DNA of 64,000 nt from Gentiana macrophylla (taxonomy: Eukaryota > Streptophyta > Magnoliopsida > Gentianales > Gentianaceae): contig CM047805.1 of assembly GCA_026214975.1 (NCBI GenBank), forward strand, positions 116,059,845 to 116,123,844. Direction: 5' to 3'. The notes under the pieces were generated by a model that did no database searches, had not been told where the DNA came from, and saw nothing but the letters and a program-made list of their open reading frames with translations. Of the stretch, positions 10,751-22,113 are shown piece after piece (positions within the stretch are counted from its first letter, which is position 1; each line of letters opens with the position of its first letter). A program made the translations under genes and the position numbers.

Positions 10751-11883
10751 AGATATATATCTCCTCTCTTTTTCTCTTTCTTCTTTTATTTTTATTTTTT
10801 GGCTTATATATATATACATATATACATGTATGTATATATATGTTTTTATATATATAAATAAAGTCGTTATAAGTATCGTTGTAATGGCGGAATAATTATC
10901 GAAGATTGTTGATTTGAAGCTTTGTTATGTTATATCCGTGGAAACGACCGCTTCGCTTGATTGTAATCGGTAATATATTCTAATGTTATTATGTTTATTA
11001 TTTCTATTTTTATTTATATATTACTTATAATAATGATGTTAAGCTAAAAATATATCTAGCCAAGATATAAATCAAGTAGTTATCTTTTATAGATCCGGAT
11101 GATTGACTCGGTAATAATGATTAAAACCAATTATAATGAATCTCTTTCTATTTGCACTTAATGAAAGTAAAAATTGAATTAGCCACTCGATTTTTACTAG
11201 AAACGTAATCTATTGAATTGACAAGTCGCGATTAGAATACGAGATCGTAATAGAAAGACCGGAGGGTAAAATTGGTCGAGTGAAAAGCGTGACAACGGAA
11301 TCCGATTTTATCGAAGCGATTTATCTTGGGAGAGATAAATCTTATTAAAATATATGCTCACGATATTATTACGTTAAAATCACTGTTTAATGAATCAATC
11401 TTAAATTGGCCGAATGACAAAAGCGGGAGTGACCCATGCTTAAGATGACATTGGACGAGATGACTAGGCGTATGACAATTTCATACGCCGTGTGAGGAGG
11501 AGTTTGTCAGCTTAGAGTACACCGGTTCATATATAATTGACCTCCTTGCATCAAGGAAAGATGCATCTCATTTATTTCTACTAAAAAGAGATCGTAATTG
11601 ATGCGTATTTTTGCTAGATCCAAAAATATATATATTATCTAGTTTTATATTTATATATTTATTTATTGCTTTACTAACAATCTAACTAATCTAACTATCT
11701 AACCTGAGGAAAATGGTAAAAACTGCGACTTAGATCGAGTTAATAATAGCTTCTTGGTGTTTAACCACACTTTGAATTATGCCTTCATTTCCCTGAGGAT
11801 ACGACCTGACTCACCAGACTAGCACTACAATTTAACCCGGTACACTGCCGGTAAGGATCGTAACACCTAGAAAAGGTCCGTCA
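10715..11883 (+). repeat. 3' LTR of the Athila-like element, downstream half (after the Helitron)
   Basis: It continues the (TA)n tract, then matches 985-2049 almost base for base up to GTCCGTCA. Together with 4897-5843 it makes a ~2.1-kb LTR. Flanking DNA from 11884 belongs to a different element. Confidence 0.85.
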
Positions 11884-11884
11884 T

Positions 11885-13185
11885 AGTGAAAAGACTGAAA
11901 CTAACTCTGACGGTCAGTCTGAAGAACAGGAAAAAGAAGTTTATCAATCTTCTACTGGCTATCAATCCCCAACTGACCAAACTGTTCGTGAGGTAGCACA
12001 GGCTGAAGCTATTATAGCTGCTAAAGATTCTGATGAGGATTTCAATGTCGAAATTTCACCAGTTAAAGAACTTGATCAGTCAAGACTGGAGGAAACAAGA
12101 AAGCAATTTGAGGAAAGAATGAGTGCTACAGATTAGAAAGAGAAACTCAAGTAGATTGTTTCTCCTCTTAAAGAAGCAAAAATGACTGAAGCTGGAATTG
12201 ATAAGGTTGGAGAAGAAGCTGGAACTGATATACCTTCTCAGGTTGACATTATCAAGTTTTATCACAATGAACTGATTCGAATTTAGAAGGATGACATCAG
12301 TTTATTTGGAAAAGTGTTAAAATCTCTGGAAGAAAGCAAAACTGAGAGGAGTAACATGGAGAAGAGATTGGATGCTTTCGGAGACAAGTGTCATGACACC
12401 TTGATTGAGATTTGTAAAACAACTATTGAATCTGAAGCAAGAAAAACTGAAACCCAAGAAAGATGGGAAGGCGTTCTCAACAATGTAGTTGATAGACTGA
12501 TCTTACTAGAGAATGCATCAAAATACTCAGTTGTAGCCCAAACCATATTGACATCAAATCAACAACATCTCAACTCCTACATCAAGAGTTTGATCGATAA
12601 GAATGATGTCGATAAGGGGGGAAGTTTAGACCTATTAAAAGTCAATGCACTTGATATGCCAAAAGTTCTGGAAAGCATTGATGACAAATTGGTCGAGCTG
12701 AAGAAAGCAAGAGGAGATTTTACCGATGAAGAAATGGAACTGATTGCAAAAAAATTTCTGAACCAACTGAGAAAAGGATTGGTCTAGATTCTCGTCTCTA
12801 CAACATTTTCAATAGCTTACCTTTAAGAGAAGGTGAAACAAGAGAACAATTCCTATCAACTTTTCTGAACATGCAAAAGGTGATTATGCATTTCTGGCAC
12901 AAATTGAACAAATAGGAGAGAAATGGCACTCTACAGAAAGCTTCAGATAAAGTTGAGAAGGAGGAACCTGAGTTTATTCAAGAACTGTTGAAAAGTGGCA
13001 CATGTGAAAAGCTGAGACAAATTGTGTTTGTGGTTGCTGTACTTTTCAAAAGTAAAATTTTCAGTAAACACAACATGTCCAACTCATGGAACATCTATGC
13101 AAGTATTCATGGAATTGAATGCACAACAACTAATGAAGCCATGAGAGAATATGCTGAAAGATATGACAATGAAGCTGTCAAGTAA
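11885..13185 (+). pseudogene. Broken coiled-coil (env-like) ORF of the Sirevirus-like element
   Basis: From 11885 one frame reads a Glu/Lys-rich, coiled-coil-like protein (KTETNSDGQSEEQEKE ..., SLEESKTERSNMEKRLDAFG ...) to 12787. It is broken by three in-frame TAG codons at 12134, 12152 and 12284. After 12787 protein-like sequence continues in other frames (LREGETREQFLSTFLNMQKV, then KSGTCEKLRQIVFVVAVLFK) to a stop at 13183-13185. The longest uninterrupted stretch is 12314-12787 (157 aa). The position between pol and the 3' LTR and the coiled-coil character match the env-like extra ORF of Sireviruses. No clear transmembrane segment apart from VFVVAVLF is seen. An alternative is the C-terminal part of a large gag-like protein. 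Confidence 0.5.
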
Positions 13186-13365
13186 ATGGAAGAGAAGCTG
13201 ATACTTAGTCTATTTTCATGTATTATATTTTAATACTCAGTATTGTAACTCAGTATCTTTAATAAAATATCAGTTTCTCAGTTCGTTGTGTTTTTATTTA
13301 TTTTGTGTTTATCTTTTTTGCATTGCTTTTAAGGAGGATATTGACATAATAAAAAATTGGGAAAT
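13186..13365 (+). other. 3' untranslated stretch and polypurine tract before the Sirevirus LTR
   Basis: AT-rich, no ORF. It ends in AAGGAGGATATTGACATAATAAAAAATTGGGAAAT, written here in parts: AAGGAGGA (13331), then AAAAAATTGGGAAAT (13351-13365), which abuts the LTR start. Confidence 0.5.
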
Positions 13366-13684
13366 TGTTGGAAATAAAATTTATGTTTTGATGATGATTC
13401 ATCACTTATTCATATTGTTTTAGACCCTTTGATGAAGTGTCATAACTAGCTGTTATAGTGCAAAGCAAAAAGATGTCTAGAAATCAATGTATAGGATTTA
13501 ATAGAGTCTGATATCTGTATAAGTTAATAAGACAAGCATTGTAATAGTCCTAGGATCGGGACTGAGGAATTGAGTATTTAACTGAAGGAAACTGAGTTTC
13601 ACGAGATAACTAACATAAGAGCACACCAACAGAAACTGAAGAAGGTAAGTTCGCTGAGGGACACAGACTCAGTTGGCTTATCTA

Positions 13685-13756
13685 GAAGACTGAAGAACTG
13701 AGAGTTCAAACTCAGTTATTGAAGACTGAAGAACTGAGGGTTCAAACTCAGTTTAT
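13685..13756 (+). repeat. 36-bp tandem duplication inside the Sirevirus LTR
   Basis: Two 36-bp units start with GAAGACTGAAGAACTGAG and continue GTTCAAACTCAGTT; a third, decayed unit begins at 13757. Confidence 0.8.
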
Positions 13757-14148
13757 GAAGACTAAGTCAAGACTGTAAAGTTAGACTTCAGGCAAGATTG
13801 TGATGACTTGAACAGACTTTATGGATCTTGTATGAAGACCTAAGAATCATAAGGACAATGATATCTTAGACGACTGATTTGAAAGGTGTCCTCTTATTAA
13901 ATCAATTATAATCAGATAAAGAATAGAGTACTGAGATTTTTAAGAAGAGTAAAAACTCAGTTAATGCTCTTAAAAACTGACAACTGACTAAGTTGTGAGA
14001 AATCAGTTTTTAACTGAAGACAAGCAAAACTGATGACGGATCAGACCTTTATAAATGTCAGAAAGGACACCGACATACATACAGGAAAGCAGGACCACTA
14101 ATGGCTATAAGGATTCAAATTCAAATAATCCAACCGTTAGAAGACCCC

Positions 14149-14158
14149 TATAAATAGA
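14149..14158 (+). promoter_or_regulatory. TATA box of the Sirevirus-like LTR
   Basis: CTATAAATAG within the LTR, the likely core promoter of the element. Confidence 0.5.
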
Positions 14159-14935
14159 CTACTTCTAAAACAAGAAGAGTAAGGAATTTTAAGAATCAAT
14201 CTAGTCAAGAAAGATCAAATTAAGGGGGAAAGCAATTCAAAAAGAATTCCTGCTAAGCTTTTCATTGAAAGATCAAGATTTCTTCAAGTGTTCATAAGCT
14301 TTCAAAGAAAGATCAAGATCAATCATTTGAAGAAACAGAGCCGTGCATAACTTATATATATAGAAGAAGCTCATATCACAATTGAATCATAGTTATTGAT
14401 TCAAGTCTCAACTTTGATTTCATCAAAGGTTTAGACTGTGAAACACCAAGAAGGTGTGAAGGACAATTGAGTGCAGTCAGGAAGACTGTGTTTGTGATGA
14501 ACTGGTGAAGAGGCAATTCAACCCTCCAAGGACCAGTGTTTCAAACAATTGAAGAGCAACCATCCTACATGTTCTACAAGTGTTTAGATAGTGAAGCTAG
14601 GGATTAGTCAAGGACTATAAGTTTAGAACTTTTTGTAACCGGGCCACCTCAAAGAAGTTCTAGTGGAATTTTCCTCCGCATCACAGGGGAAGAGAGGATT
14701 GACATGATTACACCACCTAGAACCTCTATAACCCTTGTTTCATTTACCTTATGCATTTACATTCTGTCATTCATTTATTTACTGCATTATAGTTATATTC
14801 ATTTAGTTCATACACTTGGCAAACACAGAAACTGAGTCAGCACCTAAACTGATAACTCTTATCTTAAAGGCTTAATTAATCCGTTGCCGGTTAACTCGAC
14901 TAAAGATAAGTCAGGGTTGAATTATACTCAGTTAA

Positions 14936-15467
14936 TGATGATACGGAACCTGACACGGTCCCATTATTCCCGGTCAACTCGTCGGAGGACATAAGTCAAA
15001 CTCTTTCCTCAGACATGACGCGCGACGTCGCCAACTCCTTGGCCATCCCGCCAAAGATCTTCAAGATAAGGGCCGCCGCGAAGACGGCGGGCCCCTTTAT
15101 ATGAGAAACTCCACCAGTTAATGGAAAGTTTACAAGCTTAGATAGAATGCGGGGCCAACTGCCATCTGTCGGGCATCGACACCGCTAGCACGAGTAGTCT
15201 TTAACAGCTTTATCCTTTCCCTATAAATACCCTCACTATGACATTAATGAAGATATAGAACAACTTTTGCGCATTTATTTCCATGAGCACTGTTGCATCT
15301 CTCTCTCTCATTTATTGCTTTCATATTACCACCGTGAGTCCGCCACCAACCTCGATAAACGCCACCGTCCGACGGCGATAACCTCATTGATCGGAACACC
15401 ACGAAGAGGCCAGATATCCCACATCCAGGGTTGCCATCCTAACTACCTGACGGAAACGGACCCGTCA
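14936..15467 (+). repeat. Tat element 5' LTR
   Basis: It starts TGATGATACGG and ends ACCCGTCA. A TATA box (CTATAAATAC) sits at 15221. Compared with the 3' LTR the differences are mostly 1-3 base insertions/deletions, with few substitutions. Confidence 0.9.
15221..15230 (+). promoter_or_regulatory. TATA box of the Tat 5' LTR
   Basis: CTATAAATAC in the LTR; the same box occurs in the 3' LTR (CCTATAAATA at 28411). Confidence 0.6.
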
Positions 15468-15469
15468 AT

Positions 15470-15487
15470 TAGCTCCGTTACCGGGAA
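15470..15487 (+). other. Tat primer-binding site (tRNA-Asp type, decayed)
   Basis: TAGCTCCGTTACCGGGAA begins 2 bp after the LTR and corresponds to TGGCGCCGTTGCCGGGGA with several changes. Confidence 0.65.
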
Positions 15488-15990
15488 AGATTTCTTCAAA
15501 GGATTCAACACCTTCGTGCCCCCTATAGTTGCTTAGCTCGTTCCGATCTCCGTCTCCCTTGTATAACAGGTTTTTTATTCCAGTTTGTCATCATATCGGT
15601 TACCTTTGTCTTCACAGTCCGTTGAAAAATAGCTCATGTGTTTGTGTAGACTATCCCAATCTTGCATTTGAAGATTCACCACTATTGGGATAATCTTATA
15701 TGAACCGCTAAGAAACGGCTGTGGTTAGCGTTTTCGATTTGAATCTTGATCGGGGACGGTGTGAACACCATAAAATTCAACTTGTAGCATATCTGTATCG
15801 AGATCGATTGCTTGTGGGAGGATAAAAGGTTCATCGGATGTTGCGTACATAAAATCTGACAGCAGATCACATCCAGTCACGTCACCTTAAACTACTCTTT
15901 GAAAAGGATATCAGAGTTGGCTTGTGTCAGAGGCAATAATCCCACTTCCTGCCTTGGAAAGCTTGTTGTCAGACTTGTAGCGAGACCTCC
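15488..15990 (+). other. Tat element untranslated leader
   Basis: Between the primer site and the likely gag start I see no convincing coding sequence. Confidence 0.5.
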
Positions 15991-15992
15991 CA

Positions 15993-17620
15993 TCATGGCT
16001 AGTCCTTCGCTAACCCTGTCACACCCAACCCGGCAGAAAGCGAGTCGCCCGGCGAGGTCGCATGAGAGCGACCCGCCCGTGGAGCCGTCGATTTCGCGAG
16101 TTCTTAGAATTGAGAAAGAAAAAACGCTCAATTAAGTGAGCTCGCCAAAGACAGATTAACTGACAGAGCCCAGAGAAAGAGGCTCTGCCGCCTACTGGTT
16201 CTAGCGAGGCCGATCGGCAAGAATAAAGAGTTATGGTGAGTACGCGGCAAAAATGAAGGCGACCAACGAGATTTTAATCTCCGCCGGTCGACCAGCACTA
16301 GCAATTGATCCTCCCCAACCATAGAGGGCATGAGCGCCGGCCGTAACGTCATCGCCCCTCCGTGGAAAGGGCCAAACATGGGGGAAACAACGCGAGCTCG
16401 GCGTCCACGAGCATCGAGGGAAAGTGTGTCCTCCTCTCGACACGGTGAAGACAACCAAACTAGAATATCGGCGCATGACCGCTGGGAAAGCGTAGAGCTT
16501 TACCATCACCACCGAGAGATGAAGATAAAGAACGCGAGGCAACGTCAGGCGAAGGCCGGCCCCCTCGGTGAAAACCCCAGGACATTATCCTAAGAAGAAG
16601 AGCACGGGCCGAAGCAGAAGGCTCGATAGTAGCGGGGCGACGCGCCCACTCTCGGGCGCACCTCGGACCAGACCAACCAACGATTTGAAGACACGAGGAT
16701 GATGGTTACGGAGATGAAAAGAGTAAGCGAAGAGGATAAGGAACCTAGCGCTGCTATGGATGCGCCGGACTTCGCTTTCATAGCAAGCCTACCGCAACGC
16801 CGAATATCTAACGTCAACATAACAGATTATCGGGGTAAGTCGGACCCATACGAGTGGATAGCCGTTCGAGAGTAAAATGATGCTCGCTACTCGCCATAGC
16901 GCGCTTTGGTGCGTGGCTATGGTGGGTTGCATGAAAGATAGAGCCTCTACATGGCCGCCAAAGCGCCACCGGATCGTTTACGGCCGGGAGGACATGCGGA
17001 CAAAGTTCTGGGTGAATTCAAGGCAGCGCGATAGGCCTCGCAAAACCACGATCGATCTGTTTTTGATAAAACAGAGGACCTTGGGAGTCCGCCCGGTCGT
17101 ACGACGAAATTCGCCCAAGTTTACGATCAAACACGGGACGAGCCCGAACCCACGGTCATGATGGCATTTTTAACTGGACTTGTGGGCGGCGAGCTTAAGA
17201 CACATTTGACGATGCATCCGCCGACCAACTTGAGGGATATGTTGGAGCAAGCCCGGAAGTTTACTACCGTCGAGGTCATCCCCACCAGAAACCGGGGCCT
17301 TCAATCTGATCCCACGGCCCCGTCCAACAGTACTCGAGGTCGATCCCCAAAGAAAGGGGGGGTCGTCAATCCGGCGAGAGAACGGACGACCGTGATTTCA
17401 AAAGGCCACAAAAGTTCGACGTAAAAGATTACATTCCGCTGAATGCTCGACCATCGGCAATCCTGAACGAAATCTCAGAACACATCCGGAAGCCCCGCGA
17501 TAATCGTAGCGAAGACAAGGTTAAGTAAAGCGGGACAGAGCAAATGCCGTGAGTTTCATAATTATCACGGCCATAACACGATGATTGTTTTTCCACGATA
17601 AGGATCTTAGACAACATGGC
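15993..17620 (+). pseudogene. Tat gag, frameshifted
   Basis: The N-terminal part begins near MASPSLTLSHP. Around 16760-16870 the capsid-type start reads DFAFIASLPQRRISNVNITD and then YRGKSDPYEWI. After a frame change, 17158-17424 reads FLTGLVGGELKTHLTMHPP and then TNLRDMLEQARKF, the end of the retrotransposon gag domain. At least three frame changes and internal stops separate these blocks. Gag would form the virus-like particle of the element. Many of the breaks are single-base, so sequencing error cannot be excluded. Confidence 0.65.
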
Positions 17621-17899
17621 CCGGGAGGAAAACTAGATCGGTTCAAATTGGCGGCGGTGCCAACGAGAGGCTCGTCGCGGCTCGGTATGAGCGCGAACTT
17701 AATGTCATCCACGAAAGCCCGCCTAGCAGAACGCATGATAAAAGAACAGATCAACTCGATCAATGAATTTGGGCGTGGCGGCCTAGAACCTGCGCGACCG
17801 GATGAAGAGGCCACGACCTTTACAAAAAGCGAGCTTAAGCCGTTACGGGAGCAATGGAGATGCCCTCATAATCAAAATTGGGATCGGCAAGTGCGGAGT

Positions 17900-18230
17900 T
17901 AACAGAGTCTGGTGGATACAGTGCCGCCAGAGACATCATCTATCTTGATCGCCTCAAAGGTTTGAACTTCACCGAGGCCAATCACGAAACCATACAGGCT
18001 CGCTGAGGGTTTTACCAACCATGAGGTGAAGGTTAAAGGAATGATCGACTGGAGGTCCGTGATCGGAGACTTCGAGCCCTTCCGGATCGAAAAAATAGAA
18101 TTCCTCGTGGTCGATCGCCATTTCGCTACCACATGATCCTGGGCATACTGCGATGCGCAAGTTTCAAATGGTGTCTTCCATTCCGCATCGGAGGTCAAAT
18201 TTTATACGAAAATGGCAGGATAGAGGCGGC
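17900..18230 (+). pseudogene. Tat aspartic protease region, decayed
   Basis: The stretch reads GFTNHEVKVKGMIDWRSVIG, followed by IEKIEFLVVDRHFATT. This matches the part of Ty3/gypsy protease after the active site, ending in the EFLVVD...YN(A/I)ILGR block. I could not find an intact DTGA/DSGA, so the catalytic motif is lost or frame-shifted. Confidence 0.55.
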
Positions 18231-18849
18231 GATTAGCCGACCACGCACTTATCTTGACCACTTGGCGAAATCAAAGCGAGGATTGAAAAGGGCACGAGCC
18301 CGAACTCGCGCAGTGTCTTTGGGACAAGCTCATGCTACACCTCCCATCGCACCGCCAGGACTAATCCCATCACGAATTCAATAAATCTGTTGGAAGAAGC
18401 TCAGTGATGATCGGTGCGGTGAGATCCCAAACACGACCGAGCAAGTCAACCCCGGATAAGCGAGTCCATGGCGAGTTAGAGGCTAGCGCTAATAAAAAGC
18501 GCTGGAAGCCCATCTCGGCGGGGACAAGGCACGAACAGCCCTCCGCCGCCTAAGAAACAAAGAAAAGAAAATTGTATGCGACACACTGCGCAGATCTGAG
18601 ATGACCCGAGCATCGAAGCGGAAGGAGCTCGTCGAGGTAATCATCAACGAGATACCACGACCAAAAAATCAAAGTCGGGCGCACTCGGCTGATGCCGACA
18701 TGTCTCATACCGATCAACGTCTTTGAAAGAGAACACTGAGGCCTTTGCTTGGGAGGTCAGCGACATGCGAGGCGTCGACCCGAGGTCGCACTCCACCGTC
18801 TTAACGTGAATCCCCACTTCAAGCCAATTCAATAGGCGGGCTCGCCAAT

Positions 18850-20110
18850 TTTCAATCGCAAAGGAAGATTTGTGAAAATTGAGATCGCAAAGCTACTTGC
18901 GCGAGATATCATTGAAGAACTACAATATCCCACTTGGCCGCCAACGTCGTTATGGTTCGAAGCACAACGGCAAGTGGCGAATGTGCGTAGATTTCACCGA
19001 CTTGAACAAAGCACGCCCAAGGATCCCTATGAGCTACCCCGCATAGTACGAATGGTAGATCGGATAGCGGGTTTTGAAATCCTCGTTTCGTCGACGCTAT
19101 TCTGGATACCATCAGTCCGTATGGCCGGGGCGAAAGACAACTTATCGCTTGAGTGGGGCGGCATGTATTACTACAAAATGATGCCGCCCGGCTGAAGAAT
19201 GCGGGTTCAACATTTGAGAGGATGATCAACAGGGTTTTCCACACTCAAATCGGCCGCAATATGGAAGCTTACATAGATGACATGGTTATCAAATCCAGCA
19301 GATGCGACTTCATAGCGGATTTGAGAGAAACTTTCGCGAACGTGCGAGAAAACAACATGAAGTTAAATCCAGTCAAATGCACGTTTGGGGTCAAAGCTGG
19401 AAAATTCTTAGGCTTCATGGTCACACAGCGCGGTATCGAAGCAAATCCTGAGAAGATCAGAGCCATTCTGGACATGGCACCTCCAACGACTATGAAGGAG
19501 GTTCGAGAGGTTGAATGGAAGAATAACCGCTCTAGGCGGTTCATCTCAAATCATGGACAGTGTGTCTCCTTTTATAAGATCTTGAAAGCGGCAAGGGGTT
19601 TGAATGGGTGGAGAATGCATGAAGCCTTTGAAGAGCTCAAGCGATACCTGGTCAACCCGCCTCTTTTAGTAAGTCCTTTTATAGGCGATCAGCTTTATTT
19701 ATATTTGGCGGCCTCAGATAGGGCTGTCGCCGCAGTTCTTATAAAAGAAGAGGGGACTCCTGAGAAGCCCGTTCAAAAGCCCATTTACTATCTCTCGAAG
19801 GCTCTCAGTCCTGTAGAAGGTCGATATTTTAATGCAGAAAAATTGGCTTACTCTCTTGTTATAGCAGCTAGAAAGCTCCGTGCATAGTTTTCATCACACA
19901 CGATCGTTATACTATCGGATAGTCCGCTGCGTCTGGTTTTACATAAGCCAGACCTCGCCGGTCGTCTCAAGAAATGGGCAATTGAGCTCACGGAATTCGA
20001 CATCAAGTATGAGCCTCGAAGGGCAATCAAGGCGCATGCCCTGGCCGAGTTCATTCTTGAAGAAAGCTTTCGAGAGTCCTCGGCAACACAACCCGCTTCC
20101 CCTTCGACCA
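18850..20110 (+). pseudogene. Tat reverse transcriptase and first RNase H
   Basis: RT motifs are recognisable in shifting frames: KWRMCVDFTDLNKA near 18975; AYIDDMVIKS (the YxDD catalytic box) at about 19267-19296; KCTFGVKAGKFLGFMVTQRG at about 19375-19434. The RNase H domain follows: LYLYLAASDRAVAAVLI, PIYYLSKALSPVEGRYFNAE (to 19845), then a TAG at 19885 and SHTIVILSDSPLRLVLHKPD in the continuing frame. The longest open piece is 19153-19887. A fingers-domain part before YIDD is scrambled around 19040-19200. Inactive as read. Confidence 0.8.
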
Positions 20111-20159
20111 ACTCGCCCGACAAACCGGCTCCTAGCGGCCCCATGAGGCCCAAGCCCGC

Positions 20160-20600
20160 TGTTGGCGATTGTTCGTTGATAAGCGCAAGCGGATTGGAGC
20201 TGCATGGGGCGGAGTTGTCTTGCTCGAGCCTGGAGCGTCCGAAGAAATTGAGAAAGCGCTTCGCTTCGATTTCACGGCATCAAACAACCAAGCTGAATAT
20301 GAGGCAGTCATCGCAGGCCTTGAACTCGCCCTTGCCATGAGAGTTGAAAACATACACGTCTTTTGCGACTCACAACTGGTTGTCAATCAAGTGAATGGAG
20401 GTTATAAGATTTATTGCTCAAGAATACAACAGTACGTCGACCTGGTCCAAGAGTTACGTCGTCAGTTCGGATATTGCGAGTTCTCCTATATACCACGCAC
20501 TCAGAATTTGAGGGCAGACTATTTATCCAAGTTATCCGACGCTGATGCGGCGCTCGCTCCTGACATCCCTCTGGAATACCTCGAGGAACCATCTATCAAC
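20160..20600 (+). CDS. Tat second (archaeal-type) RNase H domain
   Basis: An open frame (20169 to 21083 overall) begins MFVDKRKRIGAAWGGVVL and contains ASNNQAEYEAVIAGLELAL (catalytic Glu) and IHVFCDSQLVVNQVNGGY (catalytic Asp). It ends with NLRADYLSKL, holding the last acidic residue. This is an aRNH-type domain, present as a second RNase H in the Tat lineage in addition to the Ty3/gypsy one. It is uninterrupted and keeps all visible catalytic acids, though the upstream frame is shifted. Confidence 0.8.
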
Positions 20601-20649
20601 AGATGTGAGATCATGGATATTCAACACTCCTCGCGTGGCTGGATCGATG

Positions 20650-21852
20650 AGGTCAAGGATTATATCGAGCATGGAGTTTTGCCTTCAGACAAAATAGAGG
20701 CGAGAACCTTGGCTCGACGAGCAGCGAGATATGTCGTTCAAAATGGGATACTTTACAGGCGCTCTTTCTCCAAGCCTCTACTCCGCTGTGTCCGGCCGGA
20801 GCAAGTAGAGGGTATCCTCCGTGAGCTTCATCAAGGAGTATGCGGCGGGCATCCCGCCTGTCGAACCCTCGCACAAAGCGGCGATCACCGCGAGATACTC
20901 ACCGCCTACCTTGTTGAGGATGCGGATATATTTGTTAGGAATGCGACCTTGCCAAAGGTATGCGGATATACCAGGTTACCCTCCGTAGAAGCGAGCATCG
21001 TCACCGCCTCATGGCCTTCGAGATGTGGGGTATCGACCTCGTCGGCCCAATGCCCAAAGGCGTGGCGGATGCTGAGTACATAGTAGTAATGGCTGATGAT
21101 TATTACGAAATGGGCAGAGGCCAAGCCCTCAAAGAGATCGCCACAACTCAGGTTATCTATTTTCTTATGGATCAAGTATGGACTCGTTTGGGATACCTCG
21201 CATCATCATATCCGACCATGGACCATGATTCGAGCGGAATTCGACGAGTTTTGTAAAGAGCATGGCGTCATTCATGCGACGTCTCGGTCACTATCCTCAA
21301 AGTAATGGTCGAGCAGAGAACGCAAACAAACAACTTCTCGAGGTGCAAACGCACTTTATGCGGAAAAAAGCGAGATGGGTAGATGAGCGCCCGCGATCTT
21401 ATGGTCGCCCGGACCGCCAAAAAGTCTACCACAGGAGAAACCCCATTCTCCCTGACTTATGGTTCGGAGGCGATGACACCAGTGGAAATGACTCTACCTA
21501 GCATCAGAGTATCGCATTTCAGCGAGGACACCAACGCTCGATCACGCGAATTTGAGCTCGACATGCTCGAAGAAAAGAGATTGCAAGCTGCAACTCGATT
21601 GGCTAACTTCAAGATGGCCGCCAAGCGACATCACGATAAGAAGGTACGCCATCATTTTTTCAAGGCAGGAGATTTCGTATTAATTAAATGTGAAGCCGCC
21701 GGCCACAAACCCAGAAAGTTAGACGAGAATGGGAGGGACCCGCCCGTGTCTCTCGCGAGCTAAAGAAGGGGACATATTATCTCAAAGACAGGAATGGCCG
21801 TGAATATGAGAATACTTGGCACGCCGACAACCTCAAGAGATATTACATGTAG
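20650..21852 (+). pseudogene. Tat integrase, frameshifted
   Basis: ILRELHQGVCGGHPACRTLAQ, without its first residue, carries the zinc-binding His residues (near 20816-20878). The core continues as FEMWGIDLVGPMPKG (20 near 21015-21059) and SNGRAENANKQLLEVQTHF (about 21300-21357). The C-terminal part reads HHDKKVRHHFFKAGDFVL, then NTWHADNLKRYYM before TAG at 21850-21852. The catalytic Asp-Asp-Glu cannot be lined up in one frame because the core shifts frame several times between 20880 and 21400. It would insert the element's DNA copy into the genome if intact. Confidence 0.75.
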
Positions 21853-21872
21853 TCCTCTCGTTTTTTGGAAGT

Positions 21873-21938
21873 TGTGCCCAGCGCCGCCCCGACCCCGCGT
21901 ACAGGCTTGCGTATTTTTGGGTTAGCAAAAACAAAAAC
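21873..21938 (+). repeat. 66-bp direct repeat, copy 1 (after pol)
   Basis: TGTGCCCAGCGCCGCCCCGA, then CGCGTACAGGCTTGCG and TATTTTTGGGTTAG. The same block recurs at 23779-23844 inside an intron of the antisense gene, with two or three differences. Confidence 0.85.
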
Positions 21939-22113
21939 AACTCAAAATACTAAAGCAGAGAACAAAGGCATAAAAGAAATGGCCATACAAGCGGCCCCAA
22001 TATGTACAGAAGGAAAAGGATCAAAGTTAACAGGGTGGCGAGCCCCACATCAGCCGGAAACAAAAGTTAATATTACAAACCAACAACAAAGTTTGTCAAT
22101 AACAAAAGGAGAG

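Larger units (their letters stand above)
985..11883 (+). mobile_element. Athila-like Ty3/gypsy LTR retrotransposon, non-autonomous, 5' truncated by the window
   Basis: Two copies of a ~1.06-kb block (985-2049 and about 10830-11882) are near-identical and are the 3' parts of the two LTRs. After the first comes a tRNA-Asp-like primer site, then one gag/protease-border ORF, a long noncoding stretch, a purine-rich tract (4887-4895) and the 3' LTR. Athila-type elements have long LTRs, tRNA-Asp priming and exactly this type of protease-flanking peptide. No RT, RNase H or integrase is present, so the copy depends on other elements. A Helitron (5844-10714) is nested in the 3' LTR. Confidence 0.75.
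13366..14935 (+). repeat. Sirevirus-like LTR, upstream part
   Basis: It begins TGTTGGAAATAAAATTTATG and contains a TATA box (CTATAAATAG, from 14149). It is unusually rich in CTGA/CAGT words (ACTGAG, CTCAGTT). It breaks off at the Tat insertion and resumes at 28663; the GTTAA duplicated by the insertion is 14931-14935. Confidence 0.65.

Noticed and set aside
10168..10895. Phe/Tyr/Ile-rich ORFs near the Helitron 5' end
   Set aside because: Produced by A-, T- and TA-rich sequence; no protein-like pattern.
16128..16820. Minus-strand ORFs of 76-108 codons within the Tat gag region
   Set aside because: Shadows of the GC-rich gag on the opposite strand; no introns, start context or family resemblance.
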